Below the pieces are notes generated by a model. That model made no database searches. It was not told the origin of the DNA and worked only from the letters and a program-made list of their open reading frames with translations. Positions 20,475 through 34,076 of a stretch of DNA of 64,000 bases are shown here, one piece after another (the first letter of the stretch is position 1; each line of letters opens with the position of its first letter). The DNA is taken from assembly GCA_949752745.1 (NCBI GenBank), contig OX457029.1, forward strand, positions 16,121,956-16,185,955, written 5' to 3'. A program made the position numbers and the translations under genes. Source of the stretch: Protula sp. h YS-2021. Its lineage: Eukaryota; Annelida; Polychaeta; Sabellida; Serpulidae.

Positions 20475-23130
20475 ACTAGAGCCTCAGAGAGAGACACGAT
20501 CCCCCGTGCAGCGCGGATGACCCATGAAATCAGTGCTAAGGCAGAGACACGACGCCCCGCGCAACGCGGATGACCCATGAAATTGGTGCTAAGGCAGAGA
20601 CACGATGCCCCGTGCAGCGCGTATGACCCATTAAATCGGTGCTAAGGCAGAGACACGATACCCCGTGCAGCGCGGATGATCCATGAAATCGGTGCTAAGG
20701 CAGAGACACGATCCCCCGTGCAGCGCGGATGACTCATAAAATCGGTGCTAAGGCAGAGACACGATCCCCCGTGTAGAGCGGATGACCCATGAAATCGACG
20801 CTAAGGCAGAGACACGATCCCCCGTGCAGCGCGGATGACCCCTGAAATTGGTGCTAAGGCAGAGACACGATACCCCGTGCAGCGCGGATGATCCATGAAA
20901 TCGGTGCTAAGGCAGAGACACGATCCCCCGTGCAGCGCGGATGACCCCTGAAATTGGTGCTAAGGCAGAGACACGATACCCCGTGCAGCGCGGATGATCC
21001 ATGAAATCGGTGCTAAGGCAGAGATACGATCCCCCGAGCAGCGCGGATGACCCATGAAATCAGTGCTAAGGCAGAGACACGACGCCCCGTGTAACGCGGA
21101 TGACCCATGAAATCGGTACTAAGGCAGAGACACGATGCCCCGTGCAGCGCGGATAACCCATGAAATCGGTGCTAAGGCAGAGACACGATCCCCCGTGCAG
21201 CGCGTATGACCCATGAAATCGGTGCTAAGGCAGAGACACGATCCCCCGTGCAGCGCGGATGACTCATGAAATCGGTGCTAAGGCAGAGACACGATCCCCC
21301 GTGTAGAGCGGATGACCTATGAAATCGGTGCTAAGGCAGAGACACGATCCCCCGTGCAGCGCGGATGACCCCTGAAATTGGTGCTAAGGCAGAGACACGA
21401 TACCCCGTGCAGCGCGGATGATCCATGAAATCGGTGCTAAGGCAGAGACACGATCCCCCGTGCAGCGCGGATGACCCATGAAATCGGTGCTAAGGCAGAG
21501 ACACGATCCCCCGTGCAGCGCGGATGACCCATGAAATTGGTACTAAGGCAGAGACACGATCCCCCGTGCAGCGCCGATGACCCATGAAATCGGTGCTAAG
21601 GCAGAGACACGATCCCCCGTGCAGCGCGGATGACTCATAAAATCGGTGCTAAGGCAGAGACACGATCCCCCGTGTAGAGCGGATGACCCATGAAATCGAC
21701 GCTAAGGCAGAGACACGATCCCCCGTGCAGCGCGGATGACCACTGAAATTGGTGCTAAGGCAGAGACACGATACCCCGTGCAGCGCGGATGATCCATGAA
21801 ATCGGTGCTAAGGCAGAGACACGATCCCCCGTGCAGCGCGGATGACCCCTGAAATTGGTGCTAAGGCAGAGACAGGATACCCCGTGCAGCGCGGATGATC
21901 CATGAAATCGGTGCTAAGGCAGAGATACGATCCCCCGTGCAGCGCGGATGACCCATGAAATCAGTGCTAAGGCAGAGACACGACGCCCCGTGTAACGCGG
22001 ATGACCCATGAAATCGGTACTAAGGCAGAGACACGATGCCCCGTGCAGCGCGGATAACCCATGAAATCGGTGCTAAGGCAGAGACACGATACCCCGTGCA
22101 GCGCGTATGACCCATGAAATCGGTGCTAAGGCAGAGACACGATCCCCCGTGCAGCGCGGATGACTCATGAAATCGGTGCTAAGGCAGAGACACGATCCCC
22201 CGTGTAGAGCGGATGACCTATGAAATCGGTGCTAAGGCAGAGACACGATCCCCCGTGCAGCGCGGATGACCCCTGAAATTGGTGCTAAGGCAGAGACACG
22301 ATACCCCGTGCAGCGCGGATGATCCATGAAATCGGTGCTAAGGCAGAGACACGATCCCCCGTGCAGCGCGGATGACCCATGAAATCGGTGCTAAGGCAGA
22401 GACACGATCCCCCGTGCAGCGCGGATGACCCATGAAATTGGTACTAAGGCAGAGACACGATCCCCCGTGCAGCGCCGATGACCCATGAAATCGGTGCTAA
22501 GGCAGAGACACGATCCCCCGTGCAGCGCGGATGACCCATGAAATCGGTGCTAAGGCAGAGACACGATCCCCCGTGCAGCGCGGATGACCTATGAATTCGG
22601 TACTAAGGCAGAGACACGATCCCCCGTGCAGCGCGGATGACCTATGAATTCGGTACTAAGGCAGAGACACGATCCCCCGTGCAGCGCGGATGACCTATGA
22701 ATTCGGTACTAAGGCAGAGACACGATCCCCCGTGCAGCGCGGATGACCTATGAATTCGGTACTAAGGCAGAGACACGATCCCCCGTGCAGCGCCGATGAC
22801 CCATGACATCAGTGCTAAGGCAGAGACACGATCCCCCGTGCAGCGCCGATGACCCATGACATCAGTGCTAAGGCAGAGACACGATCCCCCGTGCAGCGCG
22901 GAGGACCCATGACATCAGTGCTAAGGCAGAGACACGATCTACCGTGCAGCGCCGATGACCCATGAAATCGGTGCTACGGCAGAGACACGATCCCCCGTGC
23001 AGCGCCGATGACCCATGAAATCGGTGCTACGGCAGAGACACGATCCCCCGTGCAGCGTGGATGACCCATGACATCAGTGCTAAGGCAGAGACACGACGCC
23101 CCGTGCAGCGCCGATGACCCATGAAATCGG
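20475..23130. repeat. 53-bp minisatellite, about 50 copies, with 901-bp higher-order repeat
   Basis: Unit carries GGTGCTAAGGCAGAGACACG, ATCCCCCGTGCAGCGC and GGATGACCCATGAAATC. Marker variants recur at a fixed distance: GTGTAGAGCGGATGACCCAT at 20771 and 21672, GTGTAGAGCGGATGACCTAT at 21301 and 22202, both 901 bp apart, which is 17 units. So a 17-unit block is present about twice, followed by a younger run of identical GAATTCGGTACT units (22590-22780). On the gene strand each unit contains TGTCTCTGCCTTAG. Confidence 0.97.
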
Positions 23131-23321
23131 TGCTTGAGTCGTTTGATAAGTGCCAACAAAAGCTACGTTTTATATAAAAAAATTGCCAATTTTATATACA
23201 TAATATGGGCGGGGAGAAACACAAACCATTTGCGATGAACTTTTGAATGATTATAAAAACTGGCTCTTTGACAAAAAAAAAAAACACAACCTGCCGATGC
23301 AAGCACAAGTAACAAAACAGC

Positions 23322-24133
23322 AGGATATATCATGGAGGATGTGACTGGAAAAACAGCAGGACTATATCATGGCATATGTGATTGGAAAAACAGCAGGACT
23401 ATATCATGGAAGATGTGACTGGAAAAACAGCAGGACTATATTATGGAAGATGTGACTGGGAAAACAGCAGGACTATATCATGGAATATGTGATTGGAAAA
23501 ACAGCAGGACTATATCATGGAATATGTGATTGGAAAAACAGCAGGGCTATATCATGGAATATGCGATTGGAAAAACAGCAGGACTATATCATGGAAGATA
23601 TGACTGGAAAAACAGCAGGACTATATCATTGCATATGTGATTGGAAAAACAGCAGGATTATATCATGGAATATGTGATTGGAAAAACAGCAGGGCTATAT
23701 CATGGCATATGTGATTGGCAAAACAGCAGGACTATATCATGGAATATGTGACTGGAAAAACAGCAGGGCTATTTCATTGCATATGTGATTGGAAAAACAG
23801 CAGGACTATATCATGGAATATGTGACTGGAAAAACAGCAGGACTATATCATGGAAGATGTGACTGGAAAAACAGCGGGACTGTATCATGGAGGATGTGAC
23901 TGGAAAAACAGCTCTGCTATATCACGGAAGATGTGATTGAAAAAAATAGCAGGACTATATTATGGAAGATGTGACCGAAAAAGCACCAGGATTATATCAT
24001 GGAAGATGTGAATGAAAAAACACCAGGATTATATCATGGAAGATGTGAATGAAAAAATAGCAGGATTATATCATGGAAGATGTGACTGGAAAAACAGCAG
24101 GGCTATATCATGGAAGATGTGACTGGAAAAAGC
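23322..24133. repeat. 37-bp minisatellite, about 22 copies
   Basis: Unit carries GGAAAAACAGCAGGACTATA and TCATGGAAGATGTGACT; variants alternate GAAGATGTGACT, GAATATGTGATT and GCATATGTGATT. More diverged units lie towards the right end. Confidence 0.96.
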
Positions 24134-25344
24134 ATCAAGTGCTATTCACGCCTGTCATGTCCTTTGAATGTACGGACAGAGGGCAACAAACCTTTCAAAA
24201 TGAAAAACCCACCCCCTCGCCCTCCGCGCCCCCCAGTGGTTCTTGTGCATCGGACATAATTTAGGTGCTACACTTACATACTGTTAACTATCGAAAAAGC
24301 CATATAATCTCTTTGTGTATGACCAAAAGCGGCTCACTTCGAGTTTATTGGAAGCGTGGTATACGTGAGATGCTTTATACTGTCATATGATGACCTTGGG
24401 GCAAAGCTTCCCGATAAATCCCATGCCCTCGAAAAGCAGTTTGGCATCCTGTACTAACTATGCCACAGAATGCTGTTTTAAATCAGTTATAATATTCAAA
24501 GAATTAATTATATCCTGTCATCAGAAAACCCTTATTGTTACGTAACTCGGGATTTTCTGACAACAGAATAACTTTTTAATTTTTTTTTTAACCGTGACTG
24601 AAATTATTCGCCAATATTTCTGTCTCACGAGAAGTATTATATAATACTTCTGTCTACCGGAAGTATTATATAATGATTCCCAGCCAAAGGCACTCCTTTC
24701 ACGAGGGTTTTACTGTGTCTGCAGTGAATCAACCGCCTTACCCCCCCCCCCCCCCCACCCTCCTACCCCGTGGTGCAACGGCCTGAGCGACCAGACATTT
24801 ACCCCCCGAATTTCACTGCTGAACGCGTTAGGTGCCTGCAAAACGTCTCGCGATCGATTTTGAGTTAATTCTTTAGCTGGGTATTTTAAGACCTGTCTGT
24901 AAAGTTCCCAGTCATCTGCAGCCAAGCGATAGGATCAGAAGCTGCGCCAGGAGAGTCCCCTTACATCAGATTAACGGCATGTAGTCTTCATCTTAGTCAT
25001 TACGTAGTCAAGTCACAAGCCGCCAAATCATGTGCACCACGTAATTCATTTTATTCAAGGCAAGAAACAATTTTCTGCAGTACATTGGAGCTGTATCATA
25101 TTGATATAAAGGCCTTTTATGACACAAGCCAAGAACCTCACCGTGTCTTGTTTCTGCTAGCAAGCAGACTGTCCGCGGACAATGCCCCAGTTGAAAAACT
25201 TTCGACTAGAAGTCTGCGTTAAGAGACAAGCTCACTTAGGTAACTTCAAAAATGCCGACAAAATAATATTTTTTGAAGAAGTTTTATTTATTGATATTGC
25301 TTACAGAAATACCAATGTAATTACTATAAGATCGTCAATGTAGT
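24134..25344. other. Intron, unique-looking, with a small palindrome
   Basis: A perfect 20-bp palindrome GAAGTATTATATAATACTTC is at 24631-24650 and half of it repeats at 24660-24674. A C run is at 24740-24756. No exon or transposon ends recognised. Confidence 0.5.
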
Positions 25345-25790
25345 ACAGCGATACCACGGCTCAAAAACCCACCAAAAGTTGTCTCTAGTACAGCGATACC
25401 ATGGCTCAAAAACACCAAATTTTGTCTCTGGTACAGCGATACCACGACTAAAAAAACATCAAAAGTTTGTCTCTTGTACAGCGATACCGCGGCTCAAAAA
25501 CCCACCAAAAGTTTTTCCCTAGTACAGCAATACCACAGCTCAAAAATCCACCAAAAGTTGTCTCTGGTACAGCGATACCACTGCTCAAAAAACCACCAAA
25601 AGTTTGTCCCTAGTACAGCAATACCACGGCTCAAAAATCCACCAAAAGTTTGTTTCTGGTACAGCGATACCACGGCTCAAAATCCCACCAAATGTTTGTC
25701 TCTGGTACAGCGACACCACGCCTCAAAAACCCACCAAACGTTTGTCTCTGGTACAGCGATACCACGGCTCAAAAACCCACCAAAAGCAAA
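25345..25790. repeat. 46-47-bp minisatellite, about 10 copies
   Basis: Unit carries GTACAGCGATACCACGGCTC and AAAAACCCACCAAAAGTTTG. Same unit length as the array at position 79 but unrelated in sequence. Confidence 0.95.
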
Positions 25791-28195
25791 CGTCTAAATG
25801 GCTATACGTTTAGAAGAATCTGCTCACTCTCAAGTCACAATGAACGTCCTTGCAGCGTTGCCGTACCATTTAATTCAATAAAATGTTTACCGTTGCCTGC
25901 ATTTAATTCAATAAAGTGTTGAATCTGCTGTGTATCGTCACTTAGTGATAAATTAAAGCTCCGTACCTTTCTTTAGAAGCCTTCACGACTGTCTTAATCG
26001 GGCCTCCCTGTTCGCTCAGACTTACTGCTCTTTTATTTACACGACTCTCTTACTAAACAGGTAGCAAGGTTAAGTGAATTGGTCATAGATACTTTCTTTT
26101 TTTTTTTAACGTAAATTAGCTAAGCCGCGTAAACCTGGGGCATTACTGCCTGGTCGTAATATCTGGCCCTTATGGTCCCTACAATTTTTTTTAATTCATG
26201 CGAACCTTCGCAATTTTTGGTAAATTATCACTGGGTAAGTTTTCTCTGGGCATACCCCGCTAGAATCGCCTCGAGCCTCCTGTCCTGGATCCAAAACCTG
26301 GATATAACTCGCGAAATAATGATTGTGCATGGCTGAATATTGTTCTGAAGAACATCTGAAGAAAAAATTAAAAGCAACAAATTTGACGAGGACACTATTT
26401 CTGTTTGATGTCCTAGATAACGCTGTATTGACAAGGAAGAGACCATCAGACAATGCCAATAAACAAATACTAACATATCCCAAAAACATAAAACAATATA
26501 CACTGCTGCATTTGTAAATAAAAAGCTGCTTTCTGATTGGTCGACATGTTTTTGACAAAACTAACTGTAATAACATAGTTAACAGAACTAACTGTTACAT
26601 AGTCCGTCGTGACGTATTTTCTCGTTGCAAATAAAGTCGAAAGTGACGTGTTAAGGCAATAAAAACTTTTAGAAAATGTGCGATATTGCCAAAATATACC
26701 TTAAACATTCATTTTACCTGAAAATTGTGTGCTTTCGTTCAACATCCGACAAAATGCAACGAATTCGTTAATCTAAGCTCTTGTGCCTCTAGCAAATGCA
26801 ACAAAACAGCTGTGATACAGCTAGGAGGGTGATACGCAGTGTTGCTCACCCTGCTGACTATATCACTGTATACTTTTCATAAACAAACACTAACATTTCC
26901 CGATAACGTGAATTTAAGATGATCATGATATGATGATAGAAAGTCATTCCCTGTAGATTCATACATTGTTTGAAAGCCACTGAATGAAAGCCTCATGGAA
27001 GGAAGGGTACTAAAACCTTAAAGCATACTCAGGGTTTCTCTAAAACCCCCTATACAAAACAGGTACTGCACCCAAAAAGTGCATTTTATCTTAAACACTC
27101 TATTTAAAATGTATCAAGCAAATAAGGATTTGGATATTTCCACTCAGCCTCTTTCGGAACAGTCTCGTGATGCTCAGTCTCACTGTTACGTAGAGAACCA
27201 TACACGTTTTACGGTCATTGGTGTACGTTAGTCTATTCCGCAATAACAAATGTCTGCTTTCTTACTTCCTTGATATATTCTTATTTCAAATAATGGGGTG
27301 TTCTTATATGGCAAGTTTCAGCTATTTTTACTACAAACGTAAAATCCGTAAAAAAAACTCATTAGTTTTACAGCGGAAAAATGTTATCCTGTTACGATTT
27401 CTGTGACGTCATCAACTCAGCTAATGTCATAAAGTCAGCAAAAGGTTTTAGAAACTCAAGGCAGACGATAATGTTCATGGCAGGTGTCAAGCGTTAAATA
27501 TCACCACGCAACCATTTCCTTATTATTTCCTTTTCAGCGCGGTATAACCTCCTCCGCCTGGCTACACCTGTCTCGAAAATGTGCCTGAGGTACAGTCTAC
27601 TATTGATGCATTGTCAGAAACGACGTGGCCTTGCCTCACTGTTTACAAGTTCACCAGCACTATGTTCAAACTTTAAGTCACACTCTGTCAACATTTAAAG
27701 GACTCTTTTTACAATAGAAAACGTTATTGCAGAATGGACTTACCAGTTGAATAAGTTTATAAAGTTATACCTCAGAAAGTCTCGACATAAATGTGTGACT
27801 TACCAATTAATGTTAAATGAGGAGGTATCGATTTTCAAAACAATGTAAGGACGATTAAACAGCTTAACTAACTATGGCTCAACACAGCATTTCACAAATA
27901 CATGAAACTCAGGCTTTACTGTTCCACATTTCAAATGAAAAAAAGGCGTATTGTTACACGAGAATTTCACACACTGGCCCTTTACAAATTTTCAAAGTTT
28001 GAAAATAATAGTAGCATGCCACTTACTGCTATCCCACCCCCTCCCCCTCTCCTGTTAGTGAGACAGTCCTCGCGCCGATTTGGAGCTCAATGCGGTGTTC
28101 CCATGCATGTGGACATACATACGGAAGATTCACGCTGTAGAAATGTTATAGCCCCGTAAATATTACACACCAAGCATTTATAACGACCAATTTAA
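25791..28195. other. AT-rich intron
   Basis: No tandem arrays, no inverted ends and no recognisable exon. A 126-codon minus-strand frame at 26196-26576 overlaps a plus-strand frame and has no domain pattern. Confidence 0.5.

Positions 28196-28276
<81 letters not shown>
28196..28276. repeat. (AAT)n microsatellite
   Basis: About 27 AAT trinucleotides without interruption. Confidence 0.98.
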
Positions 28277-28278
<2 letters not shown>

Positions 28279-31200
28279 AACTAAGCAACCAGAATAACGA
28301 GAGCATGGCGAACGGTGAACCACATTCCTACTGCACAAACCCCAGTTGATGACAAGTATTATCTTTTTGAATCAGTACTACAAATCATTACTCCCCAAAG
28401 CCAGCAGTTGGTTCAAGTCTCCAATGACAAATACTGCAATTAAAGAAGAACAATAACACTGCTAATATTGAACAATAATGATGAAAACTGACAGAAATGC
28501 TGATGAAATACACCAAGCATAAGACCCCCATCCCCTCAGCTGTCAATGAAAATGAATGAATACTATGATTTTACGTGTTCAGCCCGTGAAGATAAGTTGT
28601 CCTCTGCCCTATATTGGCTGAATTGATGAAAAGCTCCACTTAACACTAAACAGGCTTCACAAATGCAAGTAAGTTGCAATCATAAAGTATTGTTTCATGT
28701 ATGTATGCCACGCTTTCCATCTAAAGACATTTTCTATTGGTATACTTTGGACATGTTATCTAACGCAATTTTACTTAGAATACCGCATTAAAAATGAAGT
28801 TAAATTATGCAAATGAAATTTGGTTGAAATTTCCCTACGCGAATTGCTTAGGGTTTCAGTAACCAATTTAAAATATCTCAGTTCCGTTAGTTGGTGGAAA
28901 ATGTCAACATACTTTCAGTTACAAAATTTATTTTCATTCTACTTAATACGGTGTTTAAGGGACCATGTCCCGGCAGACTGACACAGCCCCGTGTATGCAT
29001 TTATTGTTTGCCCACAACTTTCGTTGTTTACCTTTTGTTATTTATGATATTGGGATTGAGGGAAGAAAATGTGTTTAAAAAAAATGTGTTAAAGAAGCAA
29101 AACTACAGCTGCGTGCAGAACATTTCTCTCTTGTTTCCGATCCATTCTGATGTTGAGTACTGACAAGGTTATTTTGCACACTGTTGAACTAAGTACTTAC
29201 TCAGCCCAAGATACCACTGCAATTAGTAACCATTACTCATTTATTCTAACAAGAACCGTTACCGATTATTGGCATAATGTGGCTTAATTAAGCGCTACAA
29301 AGCGGAAATAGGGTGTCAATCAATTAGGCATATACACAAGGACGCGTCTTATTGAGTGACACTCTGGAAGAGTCATATTCCCAACGTTCTCTGTTTTCCT
29401 CTTTAGCAAGCCGGTTAAGCCATCTCACTTCATTAATCTAATAATTTATCAGGGCGGCTTCATTTGGTCATACGTTGTTACAAAGGTTCGGTAAGTAACT
29501 AATGAAACAGCTTCATTCGTTAACCATGCTTACATTGCAAAGTGATAACAGCAGAAAAAATAACCGACATCTACCGTCCATGTATAAAAAATTAAGCTCT
29601 AAGTTTGAGACTATTATAAGGTCTACAACACTATTTTGAACTGTTAAATTTAATCCAGTCAGACTGCTTATGTCACTTTTATACATTTTATCTGAGAATT
29701 TAACTGTATAACTTCTCTTCAACCAAGAACTGACTCCAAAACTAGGTTTGTTACTCTCCTCTGTCAAAAAAGGCTTCCAAAAGAATATTATGTAGCACAT
29801 GTGTGCTGTGTTTTGCTCCGGCAGAGACAAAGGTATATCCCTCAGCACAGGATAATATCTGACACATCACATTTCAAACTATTACCCACGCAGCTTGCCA
29901 GTTTGATGTTTGATTTTTCGCAAGTCGGAATTCTAGTCATGAGTTCAGTATTTGGCACCAGGTGGAATATGTTATAAACGATATAACTAAGTGAAAACTA
30001 GACTTAGTCTAGAGACACGGCGGGACTTTTACCTCCGATAAGATAGATGGGGTGTTTGTGGAGGGTTCACCATTTACTCACCCTAAGATTTACACAAATC
30101 TTATAATACAAATTGCAACTAAACACTGGGTGTTTTATAGCTTGTGGAAATGAACACACCGCAAGCTCATGACTTTTGCAAACAATAAAGAAGCATACCT
30201 TTTTTAAGAGGTTGATAAACCGGAATAATGCACAACTATCAGTCTTATTTACACGACGATTCAAGTGCACCGTCTCGTCTAATCCATCTTATCGTACAAC
30301 TACATCTGCGAGAACAGTTTTCATTTTTAAACTACATGGGCCGTAACTGACAAATGCCATGCACTGGCGATTGCGATATACATCATCTGAAATCATTTAA
30401 ATAAATTGGGTGCACATTTACCTAGAACATTGTTAACAATTAAGTTTTAACCGCAATTTGCCATATATTTCTAGTATATACAATATCAAATCTGCTCTAG
30501 TTTGCTTTCATTTTTACCCACATTTCCCTTGCTATCAAACTGCAATGTTTCACTAATAAGCAGCACATTTCAGAATCTTTTTCGCCACATTCCATATGAT
30601 GCACAACATTTGTATCACAAACACAAAACGAGAAAAAGTTTTGTTTTTAGGTGCAGCAACCGAATATGTGCTTGAAAACAGTCCAGGAACAGGCTTTTAA
30701 AATTTTAAAGTTAATTAACTCAAGAAATATCTCTAGAAAGATGATAAAGAGTCTTAGGGTGTAAATGAAATTCATTACTGCAAAATTGCTTCGGTTCAAA
30801 AATATGCTAAAACTGTAAAAAAGCATTTAACAGACCTTTAATTCAAAGGATTAATGTCAAAACACAAGACATAAATATTGAAAGTGGGAACCATTAGCCT
30901 GGGGAAGTACACGATGATAACAACGTCAAAGCATTGAAGTATCGTATAAATAAACCTGCTAAAATGTCAGTTATTTGTGTGTTTAGAAGAGATGAAAGGC
31001 ATAAATAATGGCTGATACTTTCGATCAAACCACACAATAGTGATTTAGTTTATTCAACTAACACCGTATTATTTAAAATAGGAATTCTGAAGCAAATAAG
31101 AATTGATTTTTTGGTAGGCTACTCCAGAATAGACAACCGATAATTAAAATGTCACAGAAATCAATAATGCTTAATTTTTCTCATGTCAAAGGGTGAAAAT

Positions 31201-34076
31201 AAGTTGAACAATGTAAATTATTTTGGCCAAAGAAAAATAAAAACATTAACAAAATGGATTCACATTTGGCTGTTTATTAAAATTTCGGGTAGTTCAGTAT
31301 TGAATTGACCTACTGAAATTTAAATTAAAAAAATATATATATTTGTATTTTAAATTTTTTCATATTTCTTATTTTATAGACACGGTGTTAACTATAGGCA
31401 TATAACTGACTGCATTAAATGCTGTGTAAAAAATGTGTTTATACACTTTTTTAATGACTGTAGCGGCAGACTGCATACGCATTTTTTTTTTTGCTCTGTA
31501 TAACCTTTTTAGGATGTCATAGTGATCAGAATTAGAGATAGAGGCATTATCTCAGTCTCAAATGGATGTCTTTGAGAATCAGTTGTTAACTGGTTATGCC
31601 TTAGTTTGTATAGTTTATAAATGTTTGCGCGAGTATTTGGTGACAATTAGCAGTTTTAGGTCTTAAATTATGTGTCAACAAGCAAGTTTAACCTAATTAT
31701 AATTAACTATGTAAATAAGTTCTTTATTTCTCTTTTTTTTCTATGCAAATCGTTTCTGTCTAACCCCAGTTTTGCTACGGGGTCATCAAGAAAAAAGTAT
31801 AAAAAGGATAAAAAACGAAAATTTAAAAAAAAAGTACTAAAAAAGTATTTAAGGATAAAAAAGGATAAAATCGGGCTTTCTTTTGAAAGGATAATCCTTT
31901 TGAAAAAGGATGATGTGGCAACACTGAACTCATCAAACATACGGATGGCTAGAAGGTCAAATTTTTATACGAATGTAGGCGGTTATCCATTCTGATGCTG
32001 CGTGGAATTTTGAAGCCAAAGATGCCTTAGATGTTGTGTTATATGGATAGTAAGTTTACACCCAACATGGGCCATAAAAAAGCATATGAGCAGCCGCAGC
32101 CACAGCTGGTTCAGCATAACGCTCTGTTCTATAACACGGGTGGTGCGTTACATGAGGTGAACAAAATTTATGCATGCTGATTCGTTGCCAGACAGGATAA
32201 GCTAAAAAGGACAGCTTCCGCTTTAATATACTTTTTATGGATAATTATCGAAAACTGATATAGCTTATATTTAGCTTATGAAAGTTTTAATCTTGAAATC
32301 CTGTTACAGCCCGGCCATTGCAGTTTCTCAACGATTTTCACTTTGTCCTTCCACTTTTCGGCTAGATTTGGAATCTTGAATCTCACTTACAAAAAGGCTT
32401 TTTCAGCTCAAAAAAGAAAACACTGAACTTGCTGACATGACAAATTTAAAGGATCTTTTTAAATGATCTTCAGTAGTAATTTTTATTTTCGAAGTCTGTA
32501 TAAAGAAGTGCTTGATCGTGACATCCACTTTATAGTTGGCGACATTTTGTCTGGAAAAGCCATTAGTTCTAATCTGTTACGCTTGGATGTCTTCTGGACA
32601 TATTTGAACATATTCAGTTGCATTTTTTTCTTTTTAATGCTAATATGTTAAACGGAGTACCGAAAGACATTACAATGCAGAACCGTTTTTTAGGTGGGGG
32701 GAGGGGGTCAAACAATGACAGTCATGATATATTGGTAACTAAATCATATAAATAATAACCAAACAGATATTATATGTAGTTCATCTTCCCAAGTTAATGG
32801 AACTGAATAACATTTTATCAGGCTACTAAATTACAGAATGATTTTACTACCTGTTAGATTAAGGTTTATGTAAAGTTGAACGATATTGTTAAGAACGATG
32901 ATACTTTCCTGCAACCTAGCACAAATCAAAAGTCGGAATCTCGACAACTTGAAAATAAGAGAGCTCCACTGCAGTTTATCAGCGAACGCTCAAGCACAAG
33001 TGTATGTTTTAAAGATTAGCATTTTTCTCATTAAAGCTACCTCTGCATGTCGAGGACAAGTCATACAAAATTTACAGATAGTTCGAAAATACAATCGTTG
33101 ATGCCAATTAAAGAAAATCGGTTTCCACAACTAATATGTCAATGGTGTTACACGGGTGAATTTAAAGATGTAAATGGCGAATTAGCCAAAGTAACTGCTC
33201 ACCCCTAAGGATGGTCATCACTTTTCACATGTAGTGTTCAAATCAATAAACTGAAACACTGGACACAAATATATCAACATGTAAGTTCAATTATTTGCAA
33301 ACAGTTGCTCAATAAAAAGGATATTATTACTATATCCCTTGTATGAACATCAAAACAGAATCGTATTCTATGTATCCAAATGTAGCAACGGGGTCGAAGA
33401 TGAAACTGTGAATTTGAATGAAAAGATTAACATTTTTCTAAACGTCCTGTAACGGCGAGGTATGGGCTTCCATACACAAACACAAACACAAGAATGTTTC
33501 CAATTCATTTCCACAGCCCTTTTCATCAGTTGAAAGAAAGCCTATGCGGTTTTGCAGTTCATAAGTCATTTTTGTTTTACATTTTCCTATCAAAGTAACA
33601 CCACAGATTCTGGCTGGGGCAGAAGAAACAACTGTTAGCTATTGACACTCGACGTACATGGTTACTGTGTGTTTACATTCCAAAGGAGAAAGGAAGAATT
33701 TTCCTATTCCTCTTTTCGTAAGCGTTATTCGGAGAATAGTTTCATCCCTACCTCTACAAAGAACAGTTATTTTTTAATGATGCGCGATATGATTGGCGTT
33801 TCAATATTGTCTACAATTGTGAGCAGAAATCAAATGTAAGGTTAAAGATTTCATATTCATGATGCCGAATAAAGCTAAATTCAGAACAGTACGCTTGGAA
33901 AGCTTTCAAAATGCACTAATTCGACATGTAGATAATTATTTAATATTAATTCAGAATACTATACACTGCATATCTGAATGTGTATTTGCATAATAAAAAT
34001 AACAAATAACAATTCAAATTCTTTACTTTTTCTCCGTCATATATTCTGCATACAGTCGTTCAAATTTGAAATCATG
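28277..34076. other. AT-rich intron, longest repeat-poor stretch
   Basis: About 5.8 kb with no minisatellite, inverted element ends or domain-bearing frame that I can see. A low-complexity AAAAAGGATAAAA stretch lies at 31790-31920. It is the part of the big intron most likely to contain unrecognised regulatory or non-coding sequence, but nothing in it can be named from sequence alone. Confidence 0.5.

Noticed and set aside
20475..24133. CRISPR-like arrangement of regularly spaced repeats
   Set aside because: Units are contiguous without unique spacers, no cas genes, and the context is a eukaryotic intron.
26196..26576. 126-codon minus-strand frame with hydrophobic stretch
   Set aside because: Overlaps a plus-strand frame, no family pattern and no splice sites placing it in the Ig gene.
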